From: Microbacterium sp. MYb72
GTDB taxonomy: Bacteria > Actinomycetota > Actinomycetes > Actinomycetales > Microbacteriaceae
Assembly (NCBI RefSeq): GCF_002979415.1
Contig: NZ_PCOT01000007.1
Span: forward strand, 82,997 to 146,996
Length of the DNA: 64,000 nucleotides
Direction: 5' to 3'
Shown here: positions 27,101 to 35,448 of the stretch, piece by piece
Layout: every line of letters starts with the position of its first letter
How positions within the stretch are numbered: the stretch's first letter is position 1
Translations under genes and position numbers: made by a program
The notes under the pieces: model-generated
Database searches by the model: none
What the model saw: the letters and a program-made list of their open reading frames with translations, nothing else
What the model was told of the DNA's origin: nothing

Positions 27101-27680
27101 CGCCGCGCTGGAGCAGAGGCATGCGTTCCTCACCGAGCAGCTCGCCGATCTCACGCAGACCCGACAGGATCTGCTGACGATCATCGCCGACCTCGACGAG
27201 CGCATGCAGACGATCTTCGCGAGCGCATTCGACGACACGAAGACGGCGTTCGGCGAGGTCTTCCCGCTGCTGTTCCCCGGCGGAACGGGGAGCATCTCGC
27301 TCACCGATCCCGACAACATGCTCACGACGGGCATCGAGGTCTCTGTGCGCCCCGTGGGGAAGAAGATCGAACGCCTGTCTCTGCTGTCCGGCGGGGAGCG
27401 CTCGCTCGCGGCGGTGGCGCTGCTGGTCGCGATCTTCAAGGCGCGGCCCAGCCCCTTCTACATCCTCGACGAGGTCGAGGCTGCGCTCGATGACGCCAAC
27501 CTCGGCCGGCTTCTGACCGTGTTCGAGCAGCTGCGCGAGAGCTCTCAGCTCTTGGTGATCACCCACCAGAAGCGCACGATGGAGATCGCCGACGCCCTCT
27601 ACGGCGTCTCGATGCGCCAGGACGGCGTCTCGGCCGTCGTCGGACAGCGTGTGGGCGATCGGGCGGCCGCGGCGAGCTGA
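24135..27680 (+). CDS. smc: Chromosome segregation ATPase SMC
   Basis: 1181 residues, typical length. It condenses and segregates the chromosome with ScpA/B. Walker A GPNGSGKSN is at 31-39. Coiled coils run to about 500, then the hinge (GIRGLVGDSVQVRSGFEAAV), the return coiled coil, the ABC signature LLSGGERSL, and Walker B FYILDEVEAALDD. The ATG was chosen on the universal MHLKSLTLKGFKSF start; the frame is open upstream. Codons 923-943 form an AT-rich, rare-codon island. ftsY follows after 178 nt. Confidence 0.97.
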   Translation: MHLKSLTLKGFKSFAQPTSFVFEPGVTCIVGPNGSGKSNVVDALAWVMGEQGAKTLRGGKMEDVIFAGTSTRGPLGRAEVQLTIDNADGALPIDYAEVTISRTLFRNGSSEYAINGENCRLLDVQELLSDSGLGREMHVIVGQGRLDTVLQASPEDRRGFIEEAAGILKHRRRKEKTLRKLDAMEANLTRLSDLAGEIRRQLKPLGRQAEIAREAQTIAAVVRDAKARIFADDVVALRAALADHTRTEHERHTERLVLSDQAEAVRAGITRLEQDQNSVAVDRARGIAFGLEQVQERMRGLYTLANQRLALLGSEEDDAAVTAVTVTQATIDEAKDEITEISAGLGDAQDAATVASREVVHARAELDTLDVDIAEQSALVSEYDMRLTALRGAAEAAASTLAAVRGAVLRQENALEAAEARRREAAEALESIDDAEAPDGTAAEHAAAYDAAQKAATAAEAEREALRERLHAAEREVDSLTAKAAALGSALSLSGGAAEIVRTGGAGIRGLVGDSVQVRSGFEAAVAAVLGPLVEGVLVDTPADAFTLAADAAEQRRGVVDFVVAEAPRPSALLPSMPGVTPAIDTVTAPEGVLGILSHVLIADDLDAARAARSALDATGDTTTTIVTLGGDVVTAQTLRTGSGGERSRIELAAERDAATERLAEVQVIVDSLREAREEANDLMETTRRQAKDALRALREHDAALASHAEQVNRITVRHESAVAECERLKSGLDQAQAAVAEAEAKADAAKAELEKAVDAPRPVLDASARDGLLEALELAREGEVRARLDIETLRERVRAGQARVASLERQREQERDAAAEAARRAVVRRAQRESASGVAQELPRILDSLDRSVTEARVALAEAEAARSAQNEELTALRTQENSLRERLAGLTESVHGLELQIHEKKLHLNSLLERVSSELALDEDILIAEYGPDQLVPRDPGVEPPEGDGVDDTAIPFDRRIQQRRLADAERKLAQLGRVNPLALEEFAALEQRHAFLTEQLADLTQTRQDLLTIIADLDERMQTIFASAFDDTKTAFGEVFPLLFPGGTGSISLTDPDNMLTTGIEVSVRPVGKKIERLSLLSGGERSLAAVALLVAIFKARPSPFYILDEVEAALDDANLGRLLTVFEQLRESSQLLVITHQKRTMEIADALYGVSMRQDGVSAVVGQRVGDRAAAAS

Positions 27681-27694
27681 TACCACCGTCGCCG

Positions 27695-27782
27695 GTCGGG
27701 AAACCCGGACCGTTCCGTTTCGACACGGTGAGTCGAGGCGCGACACGCCGCCCGGCATCCGTCTCGTCCTGGGTTTCCCGAC
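27695..27782 (+). repeat. Long-range inverted repeat between smc and ftsY
   Basis: GTCGGGAAACCC (27695-27706) and GGGTTTCCCGAC (27771-27782) are perfect 12-bp inverted copies 64 bp apart. Each also contains an internal GGGAAACCC motif. It could form a stem ending smc transcription or be a paired protein-binding site. Confidence 0.55.
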
Positions 27783-27846
27783 GTCAGCGTGGCAGGGAGG
27801 CCTCGACCGGAGCGGCTGCTCGCGGATCATTCCCGCATGCTACCCG

Positions 27847-27852
27847 TAGGCT
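27847..27852 (+). promoter_or_regulatory. -10 element (TAGGCT) of ftsY
   Basis: TAGGCT ends 6 nt before the ftsY ATG. Confidence 0.6.
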
Positions 27853-27858
27853 GGAGGC

Positions 27859-28731
27859 ATGGCGGAGAAGTCCTGGTCCCTCGGTCGCGCACTGCGCGGC
27901 ATGTTCGTCAAGCCCACGATCGACGAGACGACGTGGGAGGACCTCGAGACGGCGCTGATCACGGCTGACTTCGGCCCCGACATCAGCGAGCGGGTCGTCG
28001 AGGAGCTGCGCGAGAAGGTGGAGCGCTACCGGACCACCGATCCCAAGGATCTCCAGCGGATGCTCCGCGAGACCCTCGAAGAGCACTTCGCGAAGTTCGA
28101 CACCACCCTCAAGCTCACGGAACGCCCCGCGGTGGTGCTCGTCGTCGGCGTCAACGGCGTCGGCAAGACCACCACCATCGGCAAGTTCACGAAGTTCCTC
28201 CGCGGATATCAGCGCAGCGTCGTCGTGGGCGCGGCCGACACGTTCCGTGCGGCCGCGGTCGACCAGCTCGCGACCTGGGCGCAGCGCGGGGGAGCGGCGA
28301 TCGTCCGCCCGCAGCAGGAGGGGCAGGACCCGGCATCCGTCGCCTTCCAGACGATCGAGTTCGCGCAGCGCGAAGGCATCGAGATCGCGATCATCGACAC
28401 CGCGGGTCGACTGCACACCAAGGGCGGGCTGATGGACGAGCTGTCCAAGATCCGCCGCGTGATCGAGAAGCAGGCTCCCATCAGCGAGGTTCTCCTCGTT
28501 CTCGACGCGACGACCGGCCAGAACGGCGTGATGCAGGCCGAGGCCTTCCTCGAGCACGCCGGGGTCACCGGACTCGTGCTCACCAAGCTCGACGGCTCGG
28601 CCAAGGGCGGCTTCGTCCTCGCCGTTCAGGAGCGCACCGGCATCCCGGTCAAGCTCCTCGGACAGGGCGAGGGGATCGACGATCTCACCGGTTTCACCCC
28701 CCACGTGTTCGTGCAGTCCCTTGTCGGTTGA
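27859..28731 (+). CDS. ftsY: Signal recognition particle receptor FtsY
   Basis: 290 residues, lacking the long acidic A domain of the E. coli protein, so it is essentially the NG domains. GTPase motifs are GVNGVGKT (97-104), DTFRAAAVDQL, DTAGR and TKLDGSAKGG. It receives Ffh-bound ribosomes at the membrane. A leaderless promoter precedes it. Its partner ffh is 4 kb downstream on the same strand. Confidence 0.97.
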   Translation: MAEKSWSLGRALRGMFVKPTIDETTWEDLETALITADFGPDISERVVEELREKVERYRTTDPKDLQRMLRETLEEHFAKFDTTLKLTERPAVVLVVGVNGVGKTTTIGKFTKFLRGYQRSVVVGAADTFRAAAVDQLATWAQRGGAAIVRPQQEGQDPASVAFQTIEFAQREGIEIAIIDTAGRLHTKGGLMDELSKIRRVIEKQAPISEVLLVLDATTGQNGVMQAEAFLEHAGVTGLVLTKLDGSAKGGFVLAVQERTGIPVKLLGQGEGIDDLTGFTPHVFVQSLVG

Positions 28732-28775
28732 GAGCGGGACTACCGCCGCGAGCACGAGGCTGGTTTCATAGCGGT

Positions 28776-29276
28776 ATGGCGATCGAACACGACTACTTCG
28801 GACTGCTCTCCTCCGGTCCCGACGGCTCGATCTTCTGGTCGGAGACGGTGGAGCTCGGCGACCAGAGCGTCACCGTGGATCTGACGGCGCCCGACCAGGA
28901 CGACGTCTCCGCCGACGCGCTCGACATCGCCGCATCCCTCATCTCCGGACTGGAGAATGTCGACGCCACCGCTCGGCGCGGGATGCTTTCGGAGGTGGAC
29001 GATCGCACGAGCGAGGTGACCGAGTACATCCTGCAGCAGCAGGAGGCCTACGGAGAGGAACTCGAGGAGGTCCTCGTCGACGTGAGCGGCGATGCCGCGG
29101 TCGACATCATCCGCTCCCTGCGCCTCATGAGCATGACGATCCTCGCCGACGAGCACGGGGGCTCCGAGCCCTTCGCCGTCCTCGAGTACGCTCTCGACGC
29201 CGATTCCACCGATGACGTGCTGCTCGTGAACCTCGGTTCCGACGGCAGCGTGCAGTCGGTCATGAGCGCCGACTGA
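28776..29276 (+). CDS. Conserved hypothetical protein, DUF2004-like
   Basis: 166 residues, acidic, beginning MAIEHDYFGLL, followed by WSETVELGDQSVTVDLTAP. This resembles the DUF2004 family, but I am not certain. It has no membrane segment. The ATG at 28776 is preferred because the upstream in-frame part overlaps the end of ftsY and looks non-coding. Function is unknown. Confidence 0.65.
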   Translation: MAIEHDYFGLLSSGPDGSIFWSETVELGDQSVTVDLTAPDQDDVSADALDIAASLISGLENVDATARRGMLSEVDDRTSEVTEYILQQQEAYGEELEEVLVDVSGDAAVDIIRSLRLMSMTILADEHGGSEPFAVLEYALDADSTDDVLLVNLGSDGSVQSVMSAD

Positions 29277-29335
29277 GGTCGGAGACGCATTCCCGCGCCG
29301 CCCCGCCGGAGCGAGGCGACGCGAGACGAGGCCGG

Positions 29336-30325
29336 TCAGACGGCCTGAGCGAATCCCAGGTCGGCGCTCTCCGCGATGTGCGCCAGGTGCGGAGGGATCT
29401 CGCGCCCCTTCGAGACCATCGACTGCGCCCACAGCCGCCCGGCGCGGTAGGACGAGCGCACGAGGGGACCGGCGAGGACGCCGAGGAAGCCGATCCGCTC
29501 CGCTTCCTCCTTGAACGCGACGAACTCGTCAGGCTTGACCCAGCGGGCCACGGGGAGGTGGCGGGGTGAGGGCCGGAGGTATTGAGTGATCGTGATGATG
29601 TCGCACCCGGCGTCGTGCAGATCGTTCAGCGCCTGCACGACCTCCTCCGGCTCCTCGCCCATGCCGAGGATGAGGTTCGACTTCGTGATGAGGCCGGCGT
29701 CCCGAGCCTGCGTGATCACGTCGAGCGAGCGCTCATAGCGGAAAGCGGGGCGGATGCGCTTGAAGATGCGCGGGACGGTCTCGACGTTGTGCGCGAAGAC
29801 CTCGGGGCGGGCTTCGAAGACCTCGCCGAGCAGCGTAGGGTCGCCGTTGAAGTCCGTGGCGAGGAGCTCGACGCCGGTGTTCGGGTTCATCGCGTGGATC
29901 TGCCGAATGGTCTCGGCGTTGAGCCAGGCACCGCCGTCGGGCAGGTCGTCACGGGCGACGCAGGTGACGGTGGCGTAGCGGAGGTTCATCCGGACGATGC
30001 TCTCGGCGACGCGACGCGGTTCGTCGGTGTCGTAGTCGGCGGGTTTGCCCGTGTCGATCTGGCAGAAGTCGCAGCGGCGCGTGCACTGCGACCCCCCGAT
30101 CAGGAACGTCGCCTCGCGGTCTTCCCAGCATTCGTAGATGTTGGGGCACCCGGCCTCCTGGCACACCGTGTGCAGGTCCTCGCTCTTCACGAGCGAGTGC
30201 AGGGCGGTGTACTCCGGTCCCATCTTCGCCTTGGTCTTGATCCAGGCGGGCTTGCGCTCGATGGGGGTCTCGGCGTTGCGGATCTCCAGGCGGAGGAGTT
30301 TGCGGCCTTCCGGGGCGGCGGTCAT
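29336..30325 (-). CDS. lipA: Lipoyl synthase
   Basis: 329 residues, radical-SAM enzyme that inserts two sulfurs into octanoyl groups. The auxiliary cluster cysteines are in [12 protein letters not shown] and the radical-SAM CxxxCxxC is CTRRCDFC; the C-terminal RSSYRAG segment holds the conserved serine. The ATG overlaps the lipB stop by 4 nt, so lipB-lipA is one operon modifying lipoate-dependent dehydrogenases. Confidence 0.97.
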   Translation of the reverse strand: MTAAPEGRKLLRLEIRNAETPIERKPAWIKTKAKMGPEYTALHSLVKSEDLHTVCQEAGCPNIYECWEDREATFLIGGSQCTRRCDFCQIDTGKPADYDTDEPRRVAESIVRMNLRYATVTCVARDDLPDGGAWLNAETIRQIHAMNPNTGVELLATDFNGDPTLLGEVFEARPEVFAHNVETVPRIFKRIRPAFRYERSLDVITQARDAGLITKSNLILGMGEEPEEVVQALNDLHDAGCDIITITQYLRPSPRHLPVARWVKPDEFVAFKEEAERIGFLGVLAGPLVRSSYRAGRLWAQSMVSKGREIPPHLAHIAESADLGFAQAV

Positions 30326-30975
30326 GCGGGTGCTCCTGCGTACTCGGCGGATGCGTACTCGTCGGTGAAGGCGGCGATCACGCCGCCGATGATGTCGGAC
30401 GGCGAGATGTCGGCGCCGACGACCTCGCTGACGGTGGTGACACCGGCATCCGTGATCCCGCAGGGGATGATGCCGCGGAATCCGGAGAGGGTGTTGTCGC
30501 AGTTGACGGCGAAGCCGTGCATGGTCACGCCCTGCTGGACGCGGACGCCGATCGCCGCGACTTTGTCTTCGGAGAGGGGGCGGCGCACCCAGACGCCGCT
30601 GCGTCCATCGACCTGGTAGCCGTCGACGCCGAGCGGGCGGAGCACCTCGATCAGGATGCGCTCCAGTCGACGGACGTGCGCCACGACGTCCATGGGCTCG
30701 GGGAGGCGAACGATCGGATAGCCGACCAGCTGCCCCGGCCCGTGCCAGGTGATCTTGCCGCCGCGATCGACGTCGACGACGGGCGTGCCGTCCTGCGGGC
30801 GCTCGTGCGCCTCGGTGCGCTTCCCCGCGGTGTACACGGCCTCGTGCTCGAGGAGGATCAGCGTGTCGGTGCGGACTCCCGCGACGACATCCGCATGGAT
30901 GCGGCGCTGCAGATCCCAGCCGTCGGTGTAGGGGACGAAATCCGGGGCGAGCCCCGCGGTGAGGACGTCGAGCAT
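30322..30975 (-). CDS. lipB: Octanoyl-[acyl-carrier-protein]:protein N-octanoyltransferase
   Basis: 217 residues. It moves octanoate from ACP to target lysines, the step before Lip[18 protein letters not shown] near 73 is the family signature, and the catalytic cysteine is in [11 protein letters not shown] near 160. An AAGGTGG ribosome site precedes the ATG. It is divergent from a TetR gene across an AT-rich promoter region. Confidence 0.96.
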   Translation of the reverse strand: MLDVLTAGLAPDFVPYTDGWDLQRRIHADVVAGVRTDTLILLEHEAVYTAGKRTEAHERPQDGTPVVDVDRGGKITWHGPGQLVGYPIVRLPEPMDVVAHVRRLERILIEVLRPLGVDGYQVDGRSGVWVRRPLSEDKVAAIGVRVQQGVTMHGFAVNCDNTLSGFRGIIPCGITDAGVTTVSEVVGADISPSDIIGGVIAAFTDEYASAEYAGAPA

Positions 30976-30996
30976 GCTCGTGCCACCTTCGCTCTA

Positions 30997-31015
30997 TTAG
31001 TTGGATGCGGTCTAA
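30997..31015. promoter_or_regulatory. Operator-like dyad between lipB and the TetR gene
   Basis: TTAG (30997-31000) and CTAA (31012-31015) flank an 11-bp spacer in an AT-rich patch of the divergent intergenic region. This is a typical size for a TetR half-site pair, so the adjacent regulator may bind here and control itself and lipBA. Confidence 0.4.
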
Positions 31016-31060
31016 CAATACTCCGAGGTGGAGGCTTTCGCTCCTCCGTGCGCCGCGCGG

Positions 31061-31066
31061 TAGCGT
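31061..31066 (+). promoter_or_regulatory. -10 element (TAGCGT) of the TetR gene
   Basis: TAGCGT ends 6 nt before ATG 31073 and directly abuts GTG 31067, which favours the ATG as the start. Confidence 0.55.
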
Positions 31067-31072
31067 GTGACC

Positions 31073-31654
31073 ATGACCATCAGCCGAGCAGGACGCCCGA
31101 AGGCGTCGTCGAGGGAGACTCTCGCCGAAGCGGCCTGCGAGCTGTTCCTCGAGCGCGGCTACGAGTCCACCTCGATCGCCGACATCACCCAGCGCGCGGG
31201 CGTGAGCCGCTCCAGCTTCTTCAACTACTTCGCCTCGAAGAGCGACGTGATCTGGGCGGAGTTCGACGCACGGCTCGCGGAGGCGGCAGCGACTCTCGGA
31301 GCGCTCTCCGCCGGCGCCGAGGCGGCGCAGGTGCGCGGCGTGCTGCACGCGGTCGTGCAGGACTTCGCCCCCGACCCGCTCGCCCTCGCGCTTCGCAACC
31401 GTGCGGCCATGGGCCTCGACGAGGAGCTGGTCCGCGAGACCGGCATGCGTCACGCGCGGCTGTCGTCCGCCATCTCCGATGCGGCGCGAGCCGGCGGGGT
31501 CGGAGAGATCCGTTCCGACATCCTGGGGGCCGCCTTTGCGGCGGCGCTGATGTCGTCGCTGCGCGTCTGGGCGGAGCACGGTGCGGGGTCGCGGACCCCG
31601 GAGGCCGTCCTCGACGAGGCGCTGCACAGCCTCGACGACCTGCGCTGGAAGTAG
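31073..31654 (+). CDS. TetR/AcrR family transcriptional regulator
   Basis: 193 residues. The N-terminal helix-turn-helix is clear: [20 protein letters not shown], then [19 protein letters not shown] (about 18-60). The C-terminal ligand domain is Ala-rich and unspecific. The start at ATG 31073 rests on the -10 box; GTG 31067 is possible. It is divergent from lipBA, so it may regulate them or itself. The ligand is unknown. Confidence 0.88.
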   Translation: MTISRAGRPKASSRETLAEAACELFLERGYESTSIADITQRAGVSRSSFFNYFASKSDVIWAEFDARLAEAAATLGALSAGAEAAQVRGVLHAVVQDFAPDPLALALRNRAAMGLDEELVRETGMRHARLSSAISDAARAGGVGEIRSDILGAAFAAALMSSLRVWAEHGAGSRTPEAVLDEALHSLDDLRWK

Positions 31655-31718
31655 TCCGCGGACATCCGGCGCGATGCCGGACACGTACGGAGTGAACCCA
31701 TCCAGAAGGGACGCACTC

Positions 31719-32393
31719 ATGGACACAGGACAGTTGGACGATCTGCTCGACTCCTCCGCACCCCTCGCCCGGTCACTCGACCCCAGTGACGTGCGGGCGA
31801 TGATGGCGGAGGCCCGGGTGGTTGAGGGGCCGAAGCCACCCCGACGGCGCATGAGGACGGCTCTGACGGCCGGTGCTGCGCTCGCCCTTATCGTCGGAGG
31901 CGGTGGAGTCGCCGTCGCCGCCGGTCTCGTCACGTGGCCCGGCGCGCTCGAACACCCGGACGGCTCCTACGGGTTCGCGCTTCCCAGCGGCAGAGCCTGT
32001 GAAGTGCGGTTGCTCGTCGAGGATCGCACGGCCTCGACGACCGATGCCGGTCAGGACGACGTGTCGACACGTGACGTGCAGGACTCCGTCGCGACCTGGC
32101 TGCGCGATGGCGCGCTGGAGCGTGAGCTCGACCTGGAAGCGGCGGACGACGAGGCCGCGCGAATCCTCGCGGAACAGGCGGACAGGTACGGGATGACCGT
32201 GCTGATCGGCGCGGATGGCTGGCTCGCCGACGCAGCGATCGCACCGGGGCGTCCCGATGCCGATGACGCTCGCGCGTTCGCGGTGAACCGAGCGGTGCAC
32301 GAGGCCATGATCGATCATCTCGTCGGCGCCGGGTTCCCGGAGGACACGTGGACGTTCAGCGCGGATGGCGGAGTCAAGTGCGAGGCCGAGTGA
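31719..32393 (+). CDS. Membrane-anchored anti-sigma-like protein, no zinc motif
   Basis: 224 residues, one transmembrane helix (about 48-70: [20 protein letters not shown]), a short Arg-rich cytosolic N-terminus ([16 protein letters not shown]...) and an external domain. GAAGGG precedes the ATG. Its stop overlaps the GTG of an ECF sigma gene (GTGA), so the two are coupled. The topology and pairing suggest an anti-sigma factor, but the HxxxCxxC zinc motif of ZAS-type proteins is absent and the gene comes before, not after, the sigma gene. Role inferred from context only. Confidence 0.6.
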   Translation: MDTGQLDDLLDSSAPLARSLDPSDVRAMMAEARVVEGPKPPRRRMRTALTAGAALALIVGGGGVAVAAGLVTWPGALEHPDGSYGFALPSGRACEVRLLVEDRTASTTDAGQDDVSTRDVQDSVATWLRDGALERELDLEAADDEAARILAEQADRYGMTVLIGADGWLADAAIAPGRPDADDARAFAVNRAVHEAMIDHLVGAGFPEDTWTFSADGGVKCEAE

Positions 32394-32890
32394 GCCCCGA
32401 TTCCGCCCGTCTCACCGCGGCGGTCGAGGCGAACGCATCCGACCTCCTCTCCTACGTCTCGCGCCGCGTCGGTCCCGACGACGCCCCCGACCTGTTCGGC
32501 GAGACCATGGTCGTCGCCTGGCGTCGAGTACGCGAACTCCCCGTCGACGCGGAACGAGCGCGGATGTGGCTCTTCGGCATCGCACGAGGCACACTGCTCA
32601 ACCACGCGCGCGGCCAGCGCCGACGCTGGGCTCTGGTCGATCGGATCCGCGGCGATGCGGCGGAGGACAGGAGCGGCCCGGCGGCGGATGCAGGTACGGA
32701 GGTGCGCGACGCGATCACACGTCTCGATCCGGATCGCGCCGAGATCGTGCGCCTCGTGCACTGGGACGGCTTCTCGCTCACGGAGGTGGCCGAGCTTCTC
32801 GGCATCCCTGCGTCGACGGCCAGAGGTCGCTATCAGCGTGCGAAGGAGGAACTCCGTGCCGCGCTGAGCATCGAGGTTCCGCTCGCGTAG
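32390..32890 (+). CDS. ECF-type RNA polymerase sigma factor
   Basis: 166 residues from a GTG overlapping the upstream gene. Region 2 (DAPDLFGETMVVAWRRV...WLFGIARGTLLNHAR) and region 4 (LDPDRAEIVRLVHWDGFSLTEVAELLGIPASTARGRYQRAKEEL) are complete, with nothing extra at the C-terminus. Target promoters are unknown. The TAG stop at 32888 is part of the -10 box of ffh. Confidence 0.88.
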   Translation: MSPDSARLTAAVEANASDLLSYVSRRVGPDDAPDLFGETMVVAWRRVRELPVDAERARMWLFGIARGTLLNHARGQRRRWALVDRIRGDAAEDRSGPAADAGTEVRDAITRLDPDRAEIVRLVHWDGFSLTEVAELLGIPASTARGRYQRAKEELRAALSIEVPLA

Positions 32891-32893
32891 AAT
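32888..32893 (+). promoter_or_regulatory. -10 element (TAGAAT) of ffh
   Basis: TAGAAT ends 9 nt before the ffh ATG and includes the stop codon of the sigma factor gene. The transcript would have at most a few nt of leader. Confidence 0.5.
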
Positions 32894-32902
32894 CGAAGCA
32901 CC

Positions 32903-34459
32903 ATGGCTACGTTTGGCACGCTCTCCGATCGGCTCACCGAGACCTTCCGCAACCTGCGCACGAAGGGAAAGCTCACCGCCGCCGACGTCGACGGCACCGT
33001 GCGCGAGATCCGTCGCGCACTCCTCGACGCCGACGTCGCGCTGTCCGTCGTGAAGGAGTTCACGGCGAAGGTGCGCGAGCGCGCGCTCGGCGATGAGGTG
33101 AACAAGGCCCTCAACCCGGCCCAGCAGGTCGTGCAGATCGTCAACGAGGAGCTCATCCAGATCCTCGGCGGCGAGCAGCGTCGCCTCCAGTTCGCGAAGA
33201 CGGCGCCGACGGTCATCATGCTCGCCGGCCTTCAGGGCTCGGGAAAGACGACCTTCGCCGGAAAGCTCGCGAAGCAGCTCGAAGGCGAGGGGCACACCCC
33301 GCTCCTCGTCGCCGCTGACCTGCAGCGTCCGAACGCCGTGAATCAGCTCCAGGTCGTCGCGGAACAGGCCGGCGCGACCGTCTACGCCCCCGAGCCGGGC
33401 AACGGCATCGGCGACCCGGTCAAGGTCTCGCGCGACGGCGTCGAGCACGCCCGCCGTCACCAGCACGATGTCGTCATCATCGACACCGCTGGACGTCTCG
33501 GCGTCGATGCGGAGCTCATGAAGCAGGCCGCCGACATCCGCAAGGCCGTCGACCCCGACGAGGTGCTCTTCGTCATCGACGCGATGATCGGTCAGGACGC
33601 TGTCAACACGGCCAAGGCCTTCCAGGACGGCGTCGACTTCACCGGCGTCGTGCTCTCCAAGCTCGACGGTGATGCCCGAGGCGGTGCGGCGCTGTCCGTC
33701 GCCTCCGTGACCGGACGCCCCATCATCTTCGCCTCTACGGGCGAGCGTCTCGAAGACCTCGAGCCTTTCCACCCCGATCGCATGGCGAGCCGCATCCTCG
33801 ACCTCGGCGACATCCTCACCCTCATCGAGCAGGCCCAGCAGGCCTTCGATGAGGAAGAGGCCATGAAGATGGCCGAGAAGCTCGCGACCGAGCAGTTCAC
33901 GCTCGAGGACTTCCTCGGCCAGCTTCAGCAGATGAAGAAGATGGGCTCGATGAAGAAGATGCTCGGCATGCTGCCGGGCATGGGCCAGATGAAGCAGCAG
34001 CTCGAGGACTTCGACGAGCGCGAGATCGACCGCACCGAGGCCATCATCCGCTCCATGACTCCGGTCGAGCGCCGCAACCCCAAGATCCTCAACGGCTCTC
34101 GACGACTGCGCATCGCGCGCGGTTCCGGCATGACGGTGACGGATGTGAATCAGCTCGTGCAGCGCTTCGACCAGGCCGCGAAGATGATGAAGACGGTCGC
34201 CCGTGGGGGGACGCCGAACATCCCGGGCATGGGACCCGTCCCCGGGATGGGACGCCCTGGAGCGTCGTCGAAGCGCGGCAAGAAGGGCAAGTCCTCCGGC
34301 GGCTCGAGGTCGGGCAACCCGGCCAAGCGCGCCGCGGAGAACGCCGGTCTCGCCGCCCCTACCACTCCCACCGGGTCGGGCTTCGGCCTCGGCGGGGCGA
34401 AGGCGGCACCGAGCGAGGCCGACCTCGCCGAGATCCAGAAGCTCTTCGGCAAGGGCTGA
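32903..34459 (+). CDS. ffh: Signal recognition particle protein
   Basis: 518 residues. N and G domains come first, with the P-loop GLQGSGKTT (109-117), DTAGRLGVD, and TKLDG-like SKLDGDARGG. The Met-rich M domain that binds SRP RNA and signal peptides begins near 300 (MKKMGSMKKMLGMLPGMGQM). The C-terminal Gly/Lys tail is typical of actinobacteria. No SRP RNA gene was seen nearby. In related genomes rpsP is usually close; here 8.5 kb separates them. Confidence 0.97.
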   Translation: MATFGTLSDRLTETFRNLRTKGKLTAADVDGTVREIRRALLDADVALSVVKEFTAKVRERALGDEVNKALNPAQQVVQIVNEELIQILGGEQRRLQFAKTAPTVIMLAGLQGSGKTTFAGKLAKQLEGEGHTPLLVAADLQRPNAVNQLQVVAEQAGATVYAPEPGNGIGDPVKVSRDGVEHARRHQHDVVIIDTAGRLGVDAELMKQAADIRKAVDPDEVLFVIDAMIGQDAVNTAKAFQDGVDFTGVVLSKLDGDARGGAALSVASVTGRPIIFASTGERLEDLEPFHPDRMASRILDLGDILTLIEQAQQAFDEEEAMKMAEKLATEQFTLEDFLGQLQQMKKMGSMKKMLGMLPGMGQMKQQLEDFDEREIDRTEAIIRSMTPVERRNPKILNGSRRLRIARGSGMTVTDVNQLVQRFDQAAKMMKTVARGGTPNIPGMGPVPGMGRPGASSKRGKKGKSSGGSRSGNPAKRAAENAGLAAPTTPTGSGFGLGGAKAAPSEADLAEIQKLFGKG

Positions 34460-34464
34460 TCGTC

Positions 34465-35370
34465 TCAGCGTCGGACGAGCGCGCTCTCGGCTGCGCCGGG
34501 AACGGCCGGCACGGGCTTCGGGCGGGTGACGAGCTGGCCTGAGACGAGCGCGCCCAGCACGAGCGTCATTCCGATCGCCTGCAGGGGTGTGAAGCTCTCT
34601 CCGGCGACGGTCGCTCCGAGGAGCGTCGCGACCACGGGCGAGAGCAGCGCGAGCAGCCCCGGGGCGATGACCGGGAGTCGCTGGATGCCGCGGAACCACA
34701 GCGTGTAGGCGAAGAGGCCGCCCACAGTGCCCAGCCACAGGTAGCCGAGCGCGGCACCGCCGTCGATCTGCGGCGGCGCCCCCTCGATCAGGAACGTGAG
34801 CGGCAGCAGCAGAAGTCCTCCGGCGGTGAGCTGCCATCCTGCGTAGGCGATGGGCCCGACGCCCTCCGGACGACCCCAGCGCTTCGTGAGGATCATTCCG
34901 ACCGCGGTCGCCGTGACGCCGCCCAGGGCCGCCAGGATGCCGATGGCGTCCAGCTGAGCTGCGGGCCCGAGGACGACGAGTGCGACGCCGCCGGCGCCGA
35001 CGGTCGCCGCCGCCGCGGTGAGCGGACGGATTCTCTCGTGCAGCACGAGAGAACCGAGTGCGAGGACGATCAGCGGCTGCACGCCGGCGACGGCCGCCGC
35101 CACTCCACCGGGAAGACGTTCGGCCGCGAGGAACAGCAGGGGGAAGAACGCCCCGATGTTCAGGACGCCGAGGGCGAGCGACTTGAGCCACCAGGAGCCG
35201 CGGGGGAGGGACCGTCCGATCGCGATGGCGACCAGTCCGGCAGGAAGCGAGCGGAGAAGGCCGGCGAGCAGCGGATGCCCGGCGGGTAGCAGCTCGGTGG
35301 TGACGAGGTATGTCGTGCCCCAGGCCATCGGAGCCAGAGCGGTGAGGAGCACCGTGGTCAGTCGATTCAT
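34465..35370 (-). CDS. EamA/DMT family transporter
   Basis: 301 residues with ten predicted transmembrane helices in two EamA repeats. The second begins around GILAALGGVTATAVGMIL. Such proteins export amino acids, metabolites or drugs; the substrate is unknown. It is convergent with ffh (5-nt gap) and divergent from a LysR gene, a common pairing in which the regulator controls the transporter. Confidence 0.88.
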   Translation of the reverse strand: MNRLTTVLLTALAPMAWGTTYLVTTELLPAGHPLLAGLLRSLPAGLVAIAIGRSLPRGSWWLKSLALGVLNIGAFFPLLFLAAERLPGGVAAAVAGVQPLIVLALGSLVLHERIRPLTAAAATVGAGGVALVVLGPAAQLDAIGILAALGGVTATAVGMILTKRWGRPEGVGPIAYAGWQLTAGGLLLLPLTFLIEGAPPQIDGGAALGYLWLGTVGGLFAYTLWFRGIQRLPVIAPGLLALLSPVVATLLGATVAGESFTPLQAIGMTLVLGALVSGQLVTRPKPVPAVPGAAESALVRR

Positions 35371-35419
35371 GATTCCAGCGTGATGGCTGCAGAGGAATGA
35401 GTCCAACGCATAGTTGTCA

Positions 35420-35433
35420 ACTCATGCATGAGT
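35420..35433. promoter_or_regulatory. 14-bp palindrome in the EamA-LysR intergenic region
   Basis: ACTCATGCATGAGT is a perfect palindrome, 16 nt before the LysR ATG. A similar TCATGAATGA follows at the start codon. LysR proteins bind dyads between divergent genes, so this is the likely operator. Confidence 0.55.
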
Positions 35434-35448
35434 CGAGATCATGAATGA

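Noticed and set aside
26901..27830. Minus-strand open frame opposite the end of smc
   Set aside because: No ribosome site and no domain; it ends at the AT-rich island only because stop codons are more frequent there.
32315..35191. Very long minus-strand open frame (over 900 codons) opposite ffh
   Set aside because: It mirrors the codon structure of ffh and the genes around it in GC-rich DNA; its translation is Arg/Leu/Glu-rich with no domain, while the plus strand has clear families.
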